From NCBI RefSeq assembly GCF_037392515.1, contig NC_090282.1:57994843-58058842 (forward strand): a stretch of DNA of 64,000 bases, written 5' to 3'. The notes under the pieces are model-generated. The model saw only the letters and a program-made list of their open reading frames with translations, had not been told where the DNA came from and did not search any database. Shown here in pieces: positions 26,001 through 37,383 of this stretch (positions are counted from its first letter, which is position 1; the number at the start of each line of letters is the position of its first letter). The translations under genes and the position numbers were made by a program. The DNA is from Haliotis asinina (taxonomy: Eukaryota > Mollusca > Gastropoda > Lepetellida > Haliotidae).

Positions 26001-29000
26001 GTGTTTGTGATTGTATGTGTGTGCATTTCACGTGTGTGTGATTGCATGATTTCATGTGTGTGTGATTGTATGTGCTCATGTGTGTGTGATGGTATGTGTT
26101 CATGTGTGTGTGATTGTATGTGTCCATGTGTGTGTGATTGTATGTGTCCATGTATTTGTGATTGTGTCCATGTGTTTGTGATTGTATGTGTGTGCATTTC
26201 ACGTGTGTGTGATTGCATGATTTCATGTGTGTGTGATTGTATGTGCTCATGTGTGTGTGATGGTATGTGTTCATGTGTGTGTGATTGTATGTGTCAATGT
26301 ATGTGTGTGATTGTATGATTTCATGTGTGCGTGATTGTATGTCTCCATGTGAGTTTGATTGCATGAGTTCATATGTGTGTGACTGCATGATTTCATGCGT
26401 GTGTGATTGTATGTGCCCATGCGTGTGTGATTGTATGTGTCAATGTATGTGTGTGATGGTACGTGTCCATGTGTGTGTGATTGTATGTGCCCATGTGTGT
26501 GTGATTGTATGTGTCCATGCGTGTGTGATGGTATGTGTCCATGTGTGTGTGATTGTATGTGCCCATGTGTGTGTGATTGTATGTCTCCATGTGAGTGTGA
26601 TTGTGTGTGCCCATGTGTGTGATTGTATGTGTGCATGCGTGTGTGATTATAATATTATGTGTTCATATGTGTATGTTTGTATTTATTTATGCCTGTTGCT
26701 GTATGTGTTCATGTTTGTGGAATTGTGTATGTAGCTATGATGGTATACATGAAATAGTGTCCGTGTGTGTATCTATGCGATGATATATGCAATAGTGCAT
26801 GCATGTATACATTGTGTGCAAGCGTGTATTGATGTTTGCTGTGCTTATACAGACTGTATTCATACATTAAGCACATCTGAGAGGAGATGTTCCGACCAAT
26901 AATTGTGAGTTGGGTTTTACGCCGTCTTTAGCAATATTCAAGCTATATTACGGCGAAGGACACCAGGAATGAGCTTCACACATTGTACCCTACCCACGTG
27001 CGGATTCGAACCGGGTCTTCGGCGTGACAAGCGAACGCTTTAACCATTAGGCTACCCCACCCCCGGATTAATGTATCTGTCACTGTATCATCACTTTTTA
27101 TGACAAAAACATATCACAACGCCTCTTCAAATATGGCAATTCATTTTCCTATGGTGTAACGGTCAGAAAATATCACATCAAATTAACTTCTGTAGAAATC
27201 AGTGAACACCTCAGCATAGTTACCGTGAAATGTACAAACAGCTTCTGTGTATGTAGCATAATACGTGTTATACTTGTTCTGTTTTTCCAAATCAGAGTGA
27301 CTGCGATGGGAAATGACGGCGCGCCGGCCCAGTACATGCCCGGGTCCTCTGACGGGTCCCGACAGGCCGAGTTCCAGGCCAATCTCTTCAGGCCCAACGA
27401 AACGTGAGGACGATATCGTAGTCGTGGGTCAGAGGACAATATTTTAAAAGCTGTTGTCATAAAACACTTCGTTAGATCTGAAGACAAAAAATATATTATT
27501 GTTTTTCAAATATACAGTGAATAGTACATTATCCGATGTTACATGATATCGCTATTCTTCAACCAGTTTCGTTATGTTTTCGTTTGCGGCATCTATTCCA
27601 ATACTGACGACAATAAATATTTGCACTGTCTATTTTATTACCCCAGTACAAACACACACAACTGCATGTGAGGGAGTGAGTTTGGATTTCAGCCGCTCTT
27701 ATCAATGTGCCAGCAATATTACGGCGGGGAAAACCAGACATGGCCTTCACGCATTGCACATTGTGTGGAATCGAACCCAGGTCTTCGGTGTGACGATCGA
27801 AAGCTTTAACCACTAGGCTACCCCACCGCTCCCACAGCTGCATATGTTCAGTTTAACTTTATAAAATGTTTCAAGAAGTATCAGGAGTCAAACATCGCTG
27901 CGACGTATTACAGAACCACTGCCTTCCAATCTATGAACTATATTTTCCCAACAGAGTTTTCATATTGGACCTTTCATATTACAAATACACTCAATGTAAA
28001 GGTTCCACCACACTATATCAATATCACATGCTGCCCGAGCGAGGACCGTATGGAAACAACTCAAACGGACAGAGGCCTGTGACAGCTGTGATTGGATGAA
28101 ATAGTGTAAGATGTGTATGTGTTTTAAAAGCACATCCACCCTGTTATTAAAACTGACCACAATTTTAAGTATTTAGTGCTGTCATTTTTATCACCATGGG
28201 TTATGCTTATGTGTGTACCTATATTTTGAAGTAGGTGACATTCGGTGCGGAGCTGGGGGTTGATGTGTTCCGCTTCCTGTGCTTGGCAAATGTGCCGGAC
28301 AAGTTGGCCACAACTTGTGTTTTATTGTAGTTTAGAGGCCAGACTGTGCCCATGTGTACATGGAATGGCTGTTGATAGCCTGGATATTTTTTTAAAAAAT
28401 ATAAGGTTACTATAGAAGTCTATGGGAAAACATTTGGTGTTGTGTAACCTGTAGGGTTCGAGCACATTTCAGTAATTCATACTTTACATGCTTTCCTGTG
28501 TTTATTTCACCATGGAAACAAGTCAGTATGAATGTGGAGGCAAATTTAAAGGTAATGGGAGTAAAGATGGGGCTGTATTGAGTGGAATAGATTGTTCTAG
28601 TGTTGTGAATATGAACGTTGCTTCGTTTTGAGGCCAAACAGTGGTAATAGACCCCTATGGTGAGTTCTACCTTTGATTAATGGTTACCTGCTTCTAAATT
28701 TGTTGGAACTGATGAATTTGACAACAAAGTAAGCCAAAATCAACACTATTATAACAATGTGAGTGTCTGAGGTTATCCCCTGAGGGTCAAATTAAAGTTA
28801 AATGATAAGGAAAATCATGAAATATGTTCATTGCACAGCAGAACATGTCACAAACCCTTGTTTTAAATGTAAACATTGAAGCATATGGTCAGTTCTGTCT
28901 GTCTGACCCATTTTGCATGTGAATCAACTTAATTTTCTTTCCTTATTTTAAAAAAAATTCCCCCTTTTTAACACATATGACTTTCAAAATTATTTTTTGT

Positions 29001-32000
29001 TTTATCTGCAACTGTCTCATTGCTGTTTTGGATTTTATGATTTGACATTTAATATAATAGCAACATTATTTTCAGCTTGCAGAATGCCTGTTGATGAATG
29101 GGGAGGTGTGTATGCACACATACATCAGAAACAGAAGCCTTCACATACAATGTGGTATTTCGACAAGCCGGTCTGAAGTCTGTTGTTGACTGCGTCTAAT
29201 CAAGCACACGCCCTTTTCTTCGATATGTCTTACCACCTTGTAGCAGTTGCAGTACTTGGATATGTAGGTACATACAGTACATTTAAGTACCCCAGTCCAG
29301 TTAAAACACCACAATGTCTGACTGGTAACTTCCCCCACTCGGTCGTCGTCATCCATTGGAAGTTTCTGACCATGATCTCTTAATGCCTCACTGTGCAGTA
29401 TTTCTTTTTGCCAGACATGAATTAAGGGCTGTACATGAACCCAAGAAGTTGATTAGATGTAAATAATAACAATTGATCCTTGTAGAGTGGGTCTGACCAG
29501 AAATTTTATTGACATGAGAGTGTGTGATGTCTTTAAATTATCTCCCTTGTTTACCCATATACAATATGTCTTCTTGTCACCCAGTAACCCATAAATTATT
29601 GCAGAGAAACACTGGTTTTAGCTGATACTGTCAAATACTGTTAACTGTGAATAGAAATATTCAGTTTTGGGCAGGTTAACCAATAAATTTCCAAAATTAT
29701 GAGGATATTTCCACTTTGTACCCTCTAAACTGGCTTATACATGAAACTGTCAAGTCTAACAACCTCAAAACAATTCACAGTAAATAATTTTGATTTCCTG
29801 GAAGTTTTTAAAAGTCTTAGCTTGATGAATCAATAGAGTCAAGCATAAGTTCCTATCATGCTGTGGTCAAAAAGTGATTTCATCTGTTTAAGGGGTCATT
29901 TGCCTTGATCGACGAACAGGCGGCAGGGTACTCTGATCAGTGTTCCAGACAGCTAGGCATTATGCATCTCCTCACTTAGTACTTTTTGACAAACTTCATC
30001 AACCAGCCTTACATATGTCAAGATTCTAAAGCTGCTTAATGTGAAATCTCCCCAATATCTGGCCTATAGTCCATGATTTTGGTCGTTCAAAATATATTCT
30101 GGTCTGATATGATCTAGGCAGCCCCAGTCATGTATGGAATCAACCCATGACCCCCTTCTTTTGTGAAATAGGAGTGAACTCCCATGGTATATACATGATT
30201 TGAAAACTTTCTCTATGAAAGCAGAAATGCATTTTTGCAAAGCTTTGATGAAGTAGACATGATGTAACTCTTACACCTCTATCAGTGCAGCAAATCTCTT
30301 TATTCTTTTGCCATAATAGATATGTTGGACAGAAAAAAATATTGAGGTTTCATGCAGTTTTATTTTTTTTCTGAGAAGTTTCATGTATGTACAGTACATA
30401 AATCACAGATTGGCCTTGTGCAGATGCAGACCATTTTTTCTACAGGTTCCACCACACTATATCAATATCACATGCTGCCCGAGCGAGGACCGTATGGAAA
30501 CAACTCAAACGGACAGAGGCCTGTGACAGCTGTGATTGGATGAAATAGTGTAAGATGTGTATGTGTTTTAAAAGCACATCCACCCTGTTATTAAAACTGA
30601 CCACAATTTTAAGTATTTAGTGCTGTCATTTTTATCACCATGGGTTATGCTTATGTGTGTACCTATATTTTGAAGTAGGTGACATTCGGTGCGGAGCTGG
30701 GGGTTGATGTGTTCCGCTTCCTGTGCTTGGCAAATGTGCCGGACAAGTTGGCCACAACTTGTGTTTTATTGTAGTTTAGAGGCCAGACTGTGCCCATGTG
30801 TACATGGAATGGCTGTTGATAGCCTGGATATTTTTTTAAAAAATATAAGGTTACTATAGAAGTCTATGGGAAAACATTTGGTGTTGTGTAACCTAAAGGA
30901 ATGCAGATGTTAAGCACCTGAAGAACCCAGTTTCCTCTTCCTATCAGGGACAGTTTCATCATGGTGGGAGATGCTCTACACGAGGGAGTTCCTGGACACC
31001 ACCTGCAGGTTTGTTCAGTATGGTAGCTGAGAAGGGACATTTCCGCGAGATCGGAAAGCGATTCCATGAGACGAGAAAACGATAGCAGAAGACGAGAAAG
31101 TAATATTTGGATATTGTTTCGCCTTGCGGTATCGCTTTCTCGTGTCTTCTTACCTTGTTTTAATCTCCAGGTATCACGTTTTGTTTCTTAGTATCGCTTT
31201 CTCGTTTTGTGGTATCGCTCTTTTGTCCCTTGGTATCGCTTTCTCATCTCCTGGCATTACTTTCTCTTTCGTGGTATCGCTTTTTCGATTCACGGTTTTC
31301 GCATATTTGTGACGTGGTATCGCTTTCTCGTTTCGTGGTATCCCTTCCTCGTTTCGTGGCATCACTGTTTCGATTTATGGTTTTCGCTTTCTCTTGTCGT
31401 GGTATCTCGTCACCACTTTCTACAGGCCGTAACTGAGTGCGATGATTGTCTTTTCACCGCGACGATAGTTAAACAGTATTAACTAATTACATAAAGACAT
31501 AACAAACGATAATAATCCTCCATTGTTCTGTTCAGGTTCGGTTAAAGTTTGTGACCACACACAATGATTTGCAATTTCTTCATATACATGTATGCTTCTG
31601 AGTGAAATATAAAAAAAAATATTTAACCTGATATAGCTTTCGGTTTTGTTGTTTGGCTCCACAATATATGAATATGTCCTAAATGCTCCCATTCTCTGTT
31701 TTGTCTGTACAGTTCATATACCAACAAACGTCGAATCTTCCGCGCTTCCGGAAAGAGGATTTGACCGGGGCCTTCTACTCCGTCCCTTTCTCGTATCCGG
31801 GATATTCCTCGTATGTTGAGGTAAAATACTGGACTGCTGCCTGGATTCTTAAATCCGGTACTTTGTGGTGCTATGTGGATATTTCGGTTTACCATAAAGT
31901 ACGTCAATGACGAACACATGTTTAAGGAACTGTAGCACATATGGAACTGATCTTGGTTTCGACCACTTGTTTATGTTAGTGGAATTTTACTACAATTAGT

Positions 32001-34728
32001 TTTCCCTTTGAGTTCTGTATAACCGGAGTTGACAGTCCTAACCTTGCTCATTGTGTGTCATTACATGGCAAGCATCTACATCTGCCTTATTGTGTGTCCA
32101 CATTGCATTTCTTGAATGAACAATACGATGAAATGTGTTTTGGCATCTCAAATGCCAAAAAATTAAATTAATATAAATATGTTTCCGTTTATGAAGGGAT
32201 GGGCCCTCTATGCCGAATCATTGGGGGAAGAGTTGGGTCTGTATGAAGACGACTACGAACTGTGAGAATCTACCATCGTGTAACTTAATAAATGTTTATG
32301 TGATATAGATGTTCATATAAAGAGTACCAATATATTAACAATAAAAATCTGTGCGTTTGCAGAACGCAATAATAACTGATTTTTCAATGCATAGGTTTCA
32401 ATGCATACCTATTTTTGGAATTCATGCAACATTCAGTTTAAGTGGATGGGTTTAGTTAGTTCCGGACCAGGGTCCTAGTTCGGATCCGTTCTTGAGTACA
32501 GAGTATTAGGGGCGGTGGGGTAACCTAACGGTTAACGGCTCGTCAGGGCGAGGACCCGTGTTCGAATTCGCACATGGGGACAATGTGTGAAACCCATTTC
32601 TGATGTCCTCCGCTGTGATATTGCTGCAATATTGCTGGGAGCGGCGTAAAGCCCAACTCACTCACTCACAGAGTGTAACTGTAAGTCGATTTCTATATAT
32701 GATATGTTGTTTTTGTGTATATTTCAGTATGGGTCGGTACAGTAACGAAATCTTCAGAGCCTGTCGACTTGTTGTGGACACCGGTCTTCACTTCATGGGG
32801 TGGATATAGACTTCTATCTCATGGCAGTAGTAATATTTAACATATAGAGATATACTGCGATCAATGGTCCCATGGGTTTATCTATTGCTGTGACGCTCAT
32901 GTGTTTGTTGGAAAAATATCACAGCGGTATTCTGCATGTATAAGCAGTTCGAATAAAATATATACCCAATGGCTAGGCCAAAACACAGTTCGTTATAAAC
33001 GCGTTCGATATAAACGAAGTTTGCTGGAATAGCCAGGTAGAATGTTAGAATGTAGACGCGGTCATACAACTGATGTTGGACTGTTTTACGGGACACTCAG
33101 CAATATCTGTCCAAACTGTCACATCTGTCCAAAATATCGAGACCACACAAAACAAGTTAAAATCACGAGAGTCGTTCGACACAATCGGAACAGAATGACA
33201 CGCAGCCGACTTAGTCAGCGATCCTCACCTCTGACCCTCAGTCGTTGAACAGTCTACCCTTCTTGTTGAAATACAGATGGTCACGCTCCAGAGCCCTCAG
33301 CTTCATGCAGGAGTACAACGCTCTGAGTGGAGGGAACATGGAAAACGAGATTGACCGTTATATCACGTGGCCTGGGCAGGCATGTGCATACAAAATAGGA
33401 GAGCTGAAGATTCGGGCTCTGAGAGAGAAAGCAGAGTCGGCTCTAGGTATGTATGATTATATACAATAAAACGTTAACATTCGCTGTTGATATAATGCAT
33501 CTAATAATCATAGACAAAACGCCATGTTATCTTCTGAGACAGAAAGCTGAATACATGTATCTGAGAAGTTTCTAATGGTCCATTCAGTGACATATGATCC
33601 AACAAATGACATATGACCCAACGAGTGACATGTAACGCAATAAGTGCCACATAACTCAACGAGTGACATATGGCCCAGTGAGTGACATACAACCCAGCAA
33701 GCGACATGTGAAGCATACCGTTTTATGGATTACAACTTTTTGTTTATTATGTCGAACGACGTTTCGATGTAGATTCTTACATCGTTATCACTTTTAGTAT
33801 GATAACGATGTAAGAATCTACATCGAACCGTCGCTCAACGTAATAAACAAGACGTTCTAATCCATTAGGCTGCATACTTCATTTTTGACTCACCAACTTC
33901 TAGAATGCCCATTGAACAAGAAGTGACATATGGCCCAATAGGTGACGAATGAGCAAATATGTGTAAGTGACGTATGGCCTAATAAGTGACACAGGACCCA
34001 GTACGTGAGGTTTGACTCAATAACTGACTCATTTACACAACGTGGCGTAACATCGCCTAACAGACGATGCATCTGTGGTGTAAATAATTAAACATGTAAT
34101 GAATTATATACTGTACATTATTCGTACAGATAAACACTTGATTATGATCCTGTCGGAATTGTACAAAAGATAAGGGCGTGGAAAGGGCGTTGTTAATAAT
34201 TTTACGATCACTACAGCCTGGGTTAATGGCACATAATAAACACTGTATGAATAGCTGAATAGCTGGGTGGTGAATGTAACCGCGACTATCCTTGCTGTGT
34301 GATGAATGTAACCACGACTATCTTTGCCGCTGTGATGAATGTAACCACGACTATCCTTGATGTGTGATGAATGTGAACACGGGGTCTAACATTACAAACT
34401 GTGATTATTTCACTTGTCAGGTTCTCAGTTCGACATCCGAGAGTTCCACGATGTTGTCCTGAGAGACGGAGCTGTGCCACTGACGCTGTTGGAAAACGTG
34501 ATTCACGACTGGATCGCGGATGTTCTTGGATCAGGAACTAACCAGACATCAACTGCTTTGTCTGCGCATGCGTCAGTTTCCGTTCCACCTCGCAGCAAAA
34601 CTCTTACGTTTGGTGATTACGCAACGTATGATGTGTCTTCGACAACAATGGCACCGATTCAAACCTCTTCCAGAAAAACTGTATACACCTTTACTGGACA
34701 ACTGCCTATCCTTCCAAACATTGGCTGA
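20060..34728 (+). CDS. Gene B: DUF885-family predicted secreted metallopeptidase, 17 coding exons, 656 aa
   Basis: Coding exons: 20060-20108, 20841-20989, 21859-21989, 22286-22421, 23766-23834, 24106-24218, 24320-24401, 24877-25044, 25167-25253, 25688-25782, 27296-27403, 30948-31008, 31713-31820, 32197-32261, 32728-32799, 33277-33446, 34421-34728. The chosen Met starts [17 protein letters not shown], a signal peptide of the same length as in gene A. The frame is also open upstream to the acceptor at 19999, so a longer N-terminus cannot be excluded. HEGVPGHH lies at 407-414, GWALYAE at 453-459 and [17 protein letters not shown] near 525-541. The exon 8 motif [12 protein letters not shown] is shared with gene A. 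Sequons NDT, NLS, NGT and NET fit a glycoprotein. The C-terminal tail is Ser/Thr-rich and ends [15 protein letters not shown], the same ending as gene A. Intron 11 is unusually long because of a 2.9-kb insertion. Function is inferred from the family. Confidence 0.92.
20333..20565. repeat. Low-complexity block: poly-C, poly-A and (CCAA)n
   Basis: C runs at 20333-20357, a second C run then A run around 20405-20450, and CCAACCAA repeats to 20560. It lies in intron 1 of gene B. The Gly-Trp-Leu-Val open frames on the minus strand are artefacts. Confidence 0.95.
21235..21545. repeat. Low-complexity block: CA-rich then C/A-rich tract
   Basis: CACACA words are followed by CCACCCCCCAAAA and a long CAAAAACAAAA tract in intron 2 of gene B. 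Confidence 0.9.
22560..22990 (-). pseudogene. Tc1/mariner-like transposase relic, N-terminal part
   Basis: On the minus strand, [18 protein letters not shown] is a Tc1-type helix-turn-helix. Further on come [18 protein letters not shown] and, after an in-frame stop, [20 protein letters not shown], the second helix-turn-helix region. A shifted frame then continues [18 protein letters not shown], equivalent to the usual HRRARLRWA segment. At least one stop and frame changes make it dead. It lies in intron 4 of gene B. It covers the DNA-binding half, whereas intron 5 of gene A holds the catalytic end. Confidence 0.8.
23945..24040 (+). mobile_element. Dispersed repeat family 3, fragment
   Basis: GCCGAAGATCTGCCTTGCTT, GGGTTCTTTCACCCCG, GCAGACACTACGTGATATCT and GGAGTACTATTCAAAACAA match the order seen at 46430 and 55230. 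It lies in intron 5 of gene B. Confidence 0.6.
24500..24840. repeat. Pentanucleotide array with changing unit
   Basis: Successive blocks of GTGCA/GTGTA-type words, (GCGTT)n at 24609-24665, (GTGCA)n at about 24672-24702, (GCGGT)n at about 24740-24775 and (GTCGT)n at about 24780-24805 follow one another. It fills the end of intron 7 of gene B, about 40 bp from the exon 8 acceptor. Confidence 0.93.
25866..26660. repeat. 24-bp minisatellite with higher-order repeat
   Basis: The unit is close to TGTGTGTGATTGTATGTG plus TCCATG, about 33 copies, in intron 10 of gene B. Because the unit is divisible by three, open frames appear on both strands (Cys-rich on +, His-Thr-rich on -). The segments 25940-26110 and 26111-26281 are near-identical 171-bp blocks, showing a second level of duplication. 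Confidence 0.95.
26906..27065 (-). mobile_element. SINE family 1, minus orientation
   Basis: GTTTTACGCCGTCTTTAGC, GGACACCAGGAATGAGCTTC, GATTCGAACCGGGTCTTCGG and TTAACCATTAGGCTACCCCA appear in order. It is full length and lies in intron 10 of gene B. Confidence 0.92.
27668..27833 (-). mobile_element. SINE family 1, minus orientation
   Basis: GAGTGAGTTTGGATTTCAGC, GCCAGCAATATTACGGCGGG, GGAATCGAACCCAGGTCTTC and TAACCACTAGGCTACCCCAC appear in order. It lies in intron 11 of gene B, about 170 bp before the 2.9-kb insertion. Confidence 0.92.
28000..28450. repeat. Left copy of the 451-bp direct repeat
   Basis: Identical to 30444-30894 at a constant offset of 2444 bp. On the + strand it opens with a 32-codon frame reading [18 protein letters not shown] and ending VTAVIG and a stop, then an ATTAAA. 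Confidence 0.9.
30444..30894. repeat. Right copy of the 451-bp direct repeat
   Basis: Identical to 28000-28450. This copy is preceded by a good pyrimidine tract and CTACAG, so its opening frame has the look of a terminal exon in phase 1. It ends 53 bp before exon 12 of gene B. Confidence 0.9.
31046..31415. repeat. TATCGCTTTCTCG-type minisatellite
   Basis: Degenerate units of about 21 bp built on GTGGTATCGCTTTCTCGTTT fill intron 12 of gene B. The first part (31046-31100) carries the opposite orientation (GACGAGAAAACGATAGC), so the array is partly inverted. A relative lies at 43468-43645. Confidence 0.85.
32508..32670 (+). mobile_element. SINE family 1, plus orientation
   Basis: GGGGCGGTGGGGTAACCTAA, GTGTTCGAATTCGC, GTGTGAAACCCATTTCTGAT, GAGCGGCGTAAAGCCCAAC and (ACTC)n appear in order. 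It is full length and lies in intron 14 of gene B. Confidence 0.9.
33586..33709. repeat. Minisatellite, about 20-bp unit (GTGACATATGGCCCAATAA-like), left part
   Basis: Degenerate units such as GTGACATATGACCCAACGA repeat about six times in intron 16 of gene B. The same unit resumes after the foldback element at 33710-33880. Confidence 0.8.
33710..33880. mobile_element. Foldback (MITE-like) element with about 80-bp arms
   Basis: GAAGCATACC at the left end and GCATACTTC at the right end begin long imperfect inverted arms. The inner 28 bp (TTCGATGTAGATTCTTACAT onward) pair perfectly around a short loop (CTTTTAGTA) near 33790. It separates the two halves of the 20-bp minisatellite. Confidence 0.88.
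33915..34030. repeat. Minisatellite, about 20-bp unit, right part
   Basis: Units such as GTGACATATGGCCCAATAG and GTGACACAGGACCCAGTA continue the array on the far side of the foldback element. Confidence 0.75.
34260..34380. repeat. Minisatellite, about 37-bp unit, 3 copies
   Basis: TGTGATGAATGTAACCACGA followed by CTATCCTTG recurs three times with small changes, just before the last exon of gene B. Confidence 0.7.
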
Positions 34729-34792
34729 GTTATAGATTTGTATCCCTTACTCTGATTAACTGAATGCCTTTGAATTCACGTGGAATGATTAA

Positions 34793-34798
34793 AATAAA
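34793..34798 (+). promoter_or_regulatory. Polyadenylation signal of gene B
   Basis: AATAAA lies 65 bp after the TGA of gene B at 34726-34728. Confidence 0.8.
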
Positions 34799-34861
34799 AA
34801 GGCTACCGTGTGTCCAACTGTTATTGTCTTTTTCTGAGGCATTTTGCAAAGGCCATTTCAC

Positions 34862-35012
34862 TGAGTGGGTTTGGTTTTAAACCATGTTTAACAATGTATT
34901 CCAGCAATATCAAAGCCAAATGGGCTTCAAATTGAAACCATGTGAGGAATCGAACCCGTGCCTTAGGCGTGACAAGTGAACGCTTGAGCCACTAGGCTGT
35001 CCAATCGCCCGA
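34862..35012 (-). mobile_element. SINE family 1, minus orientation
   Basis: GAGTGGGTTTGGTTTTAAAC, TATTCCAGCAATATCAAAGC, GGAATCGAACCCGTGCCTTA and GCCACTAGGCTGTCCAATCG appear in order. It lies close downstream of gene B. Confidence 0.85.
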
Positions 35013-35465
35013 TATTCTGACTCTCAGGGGACGGTCAAGAGTTTTCATTTGAAATGTTACACATCCTTCCGAAAACTAATACGAATACTAGTAACCCTTT
35101 TAGGTTTGTGTAATACATTCCCAAGTTGAAATACAATGAAAAAGTGAAAAAAAACCCATTATATAACGATGGGGAAACGTTCTCGTAGTACTGAAATTCA
35201 TATACATGTAATTCACTGTAGTTTCCATCATGGGATTCAGTAACTGTTACATGTGTCAATCTTGATCCGAGAATTCAGGTTTAAAACAAGTGCTCTGTTA
35301 TATCTGTCTATTTGTGTCCTGAGATTCAGGTTTAAAGCAGGTGCTCTGTCACATGTGCCTATTTCCATACGGGGAATTTCTTGAACCATATTATTTTCGT
35401 TCGACCGAGCGCTGCCTTTAATGCAAACACCTTAAATCAAGTCCAACGTTTTCTTTCTTCCATCT

Positions 35466-35840
35466 GACTAGGGTTCCAATGATACCTCTTTCTTTCATCA
35501 CATCAGTGTGCCAGTGATACTTCTTTCTTGTATCTCAGTGGTGTTCCATGATACCTCTTTCTTGTACCTCAGTGAGGTTTCAATGATGCCTCTTTCTTGT
35601 TTTCTGAGTGGGGTTTCAATGATGCCTCTTTCTTTCATCACAGCAGGGTTGCAATTGTACCTCTATCTGCTATCTCACTAGGGCTCCAGTGGTACCTCTT
35701 TCTGTTATCTCACTTGGGTTCCAGTGGTACCTCTTTCTGCTATCTCACTAGGGTTCCAATGATACCTCTTTCTTTCATCACAACAAGGTTGCAATGGTAC
35801 CTTTTTCTGCTATCTCACTAGGGTTCCAGTGATACCTTAC
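35466..35840. repeat. Minisatellite, about 36-bp unit, roughly 10 copies
   Basis: The core is GGGTTCCAGTGGTACCTCTT followed by TCTGCTATCTCACTA. Two unit types (CTATCTCACTA and TTTCATCACAGCA) alternate. Confidence 0.85.
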
Positions 35841-35971
35841 AAGAAGCCTCTTCTATAAAACATTGCGGAGTGATGCCTTCTGAACCCTGACTGTTAACCC
35901 CTCAACCGTGAATGTCGCCATGTATTGCTAATTACTCGTACTGATCGTGTTACGCATTACCATGAATGAAT

Positions 35972-36275
35972 TATACATCAGTTGAGTTCATGCATAGGTT
36001 CTTTAAGCATAAAAGTGTCTGATCTACAATACGTGAGTTATATACATCCCATGCCTTCTAACTGACAAATCATTTACAAAACAAAATGTGAAAGGGCTTT
36101 TTGCTCTGACATTCTAGCGAATAAAATATATATCAGTTAAGATTATTCATGCTAGGTTCTTTAAGTATAACTGTCTGATTTACATTACGTGTGCTACATA
36201 CATTACTTGCCTTCTAACTGACATATCATTTGCGAAACAAAATATTGAAGGACATTTTGTTCTGACATTCTTGCG
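35972..36275. repeat. Tandem duplication of about 150 bp
   Basis: 35972-36120 and 36127-36275 align over TAGGTTCTTTAAGTATAA, TGCCTTCTAACTGACA and TCTGACATTCTAGCGA with roughly 80% identity by eye. Confidence 0.75.
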
Positions 36276-37287
36276 AGTCTTACATGTGGAATAAGGTAAA
36301 TGTTGAAATAGGAAACCTAATATTTCACATGTGTGAGAAATTGTATAATTAGAGGAATTCAGTTATAATGTTCCTGTTATGGAACCTTAAAGCATTTGCG
36401 TAAATATATTAATCAGGTGCCAATGTTTGATAAATTTCACTTAGAACTGCTCAATAACGTGACGAATTTGACGTCCTCAGTAAAGCTACTGACGTCCTGA
36501 TTAAAGGTGTTAACTGTGCATGAGGATAATATCTTAATATTAAGCTCAGCAGCCCTTAGTCTGTTTCAGCCACAGTACTTGCCAGGATATCTGAAGGTCA
36601 TGATTCCAAGGCCAGTTACCTCCAGCGACCGAGGTGCAGCAATCCCCCCGACGCTTAGGTGATAGTTAGATGTCACGTCCGTAACATAGTGGCCATACTG
36701 TAATCAGTGCATAGATGAAGTAATCGTGCAAAAGCGGCTGAACAGCTGGACAATATTGTAGGGAGACGCTGATCAATGCCTGACTGAGTGACCTACATTG
36801 AAGCATATAGACACCCAAATCTGTAACAGATAAACAATATTATCTTCCAGTAAATGAATGGATAAATCAGAATGAATGAATGCATGACAACAACTAATCT
36901 TCCTCTGTCTGTAAGCACAGCTGTTATGTCCAAGCAACCGCGAAAATAGATAAACCATGATATCGTCGCACAAATTTACATACGGCGTGTTCGCATGGAC
37001 ACACGCAGCCGGTCAATGAAGAACATCGTACCATATGGATACGAAATGAGGTATGTCATTACTTTGTTTATTCAAATTGTCCACGATGACCAAACGTCAA
37101 ATGCCCGTATATTAGCACCACAGTCTTAAATTAATGGTGGACTGTTAAGACTGTGTGTTTGCTGTTATTGTTGTTGCTTATAAGCTCACCCCAGGATTTC
37201 GTCGTACTATGACTTCATTTCAGTAAACACAGCATGACTACCCAACCCATTTTGTCGCCCTGCACATGGATATGTTGATGGGGACCA

Positions 37288-37383
37288 GGGCCCGGTTTTA
37301 CAAAGCTATCGTAGCTATGACTGTAGTAAGTCTATACTACTGTTTAGGAGGTACGACAGTCGACAGCTTTGTGAAACGGGGCC
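37288..37383. mobile_element. Small foldback element of the GGGCCCCGTTTCAC type
   Basis: The ends GGGCCCGGTTTTACAAAGCT and AGCTTTGTGAAACGGGGCC are inverted. They resemble the ends of the 8155-8304 element, so both belong to one foldback family. Confidence 0.75.

Larger units (their letters stand above)
28000..30894. mobile_element. 2.9-kb insertion flanked by identical 451-bp direct repeats (LTR-like, family unknown)
   Basis: Segment 28000-28450 recurs at 30444-30894 with no difference that I can find, on either side of about 2 kb of unique AT-rich sequence. Each repeat begins AGGTTCCACCACA and ends TGTTGTGTAACCT, an imperfect 13-bp inverted terminal pair (11 of 13). The layout suggests a non-coding LTR-type element, and the identical ends suggest a very recent insertion or recent gene conversion. 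It lacks TG...CA ends, a clear primer site and a clear target duplication, so two copies of a MITE or a local duplication are alternatives. It expands intron 11 of gene B to 3.5 kb. Confidence 0.5.

Noticed and set aside
25798-26734. His-Thr-rich and Cys-rich long open frames
   Set aside because: Both arise from the 24-bp minisatellite, whose unit length is a multiple of three.
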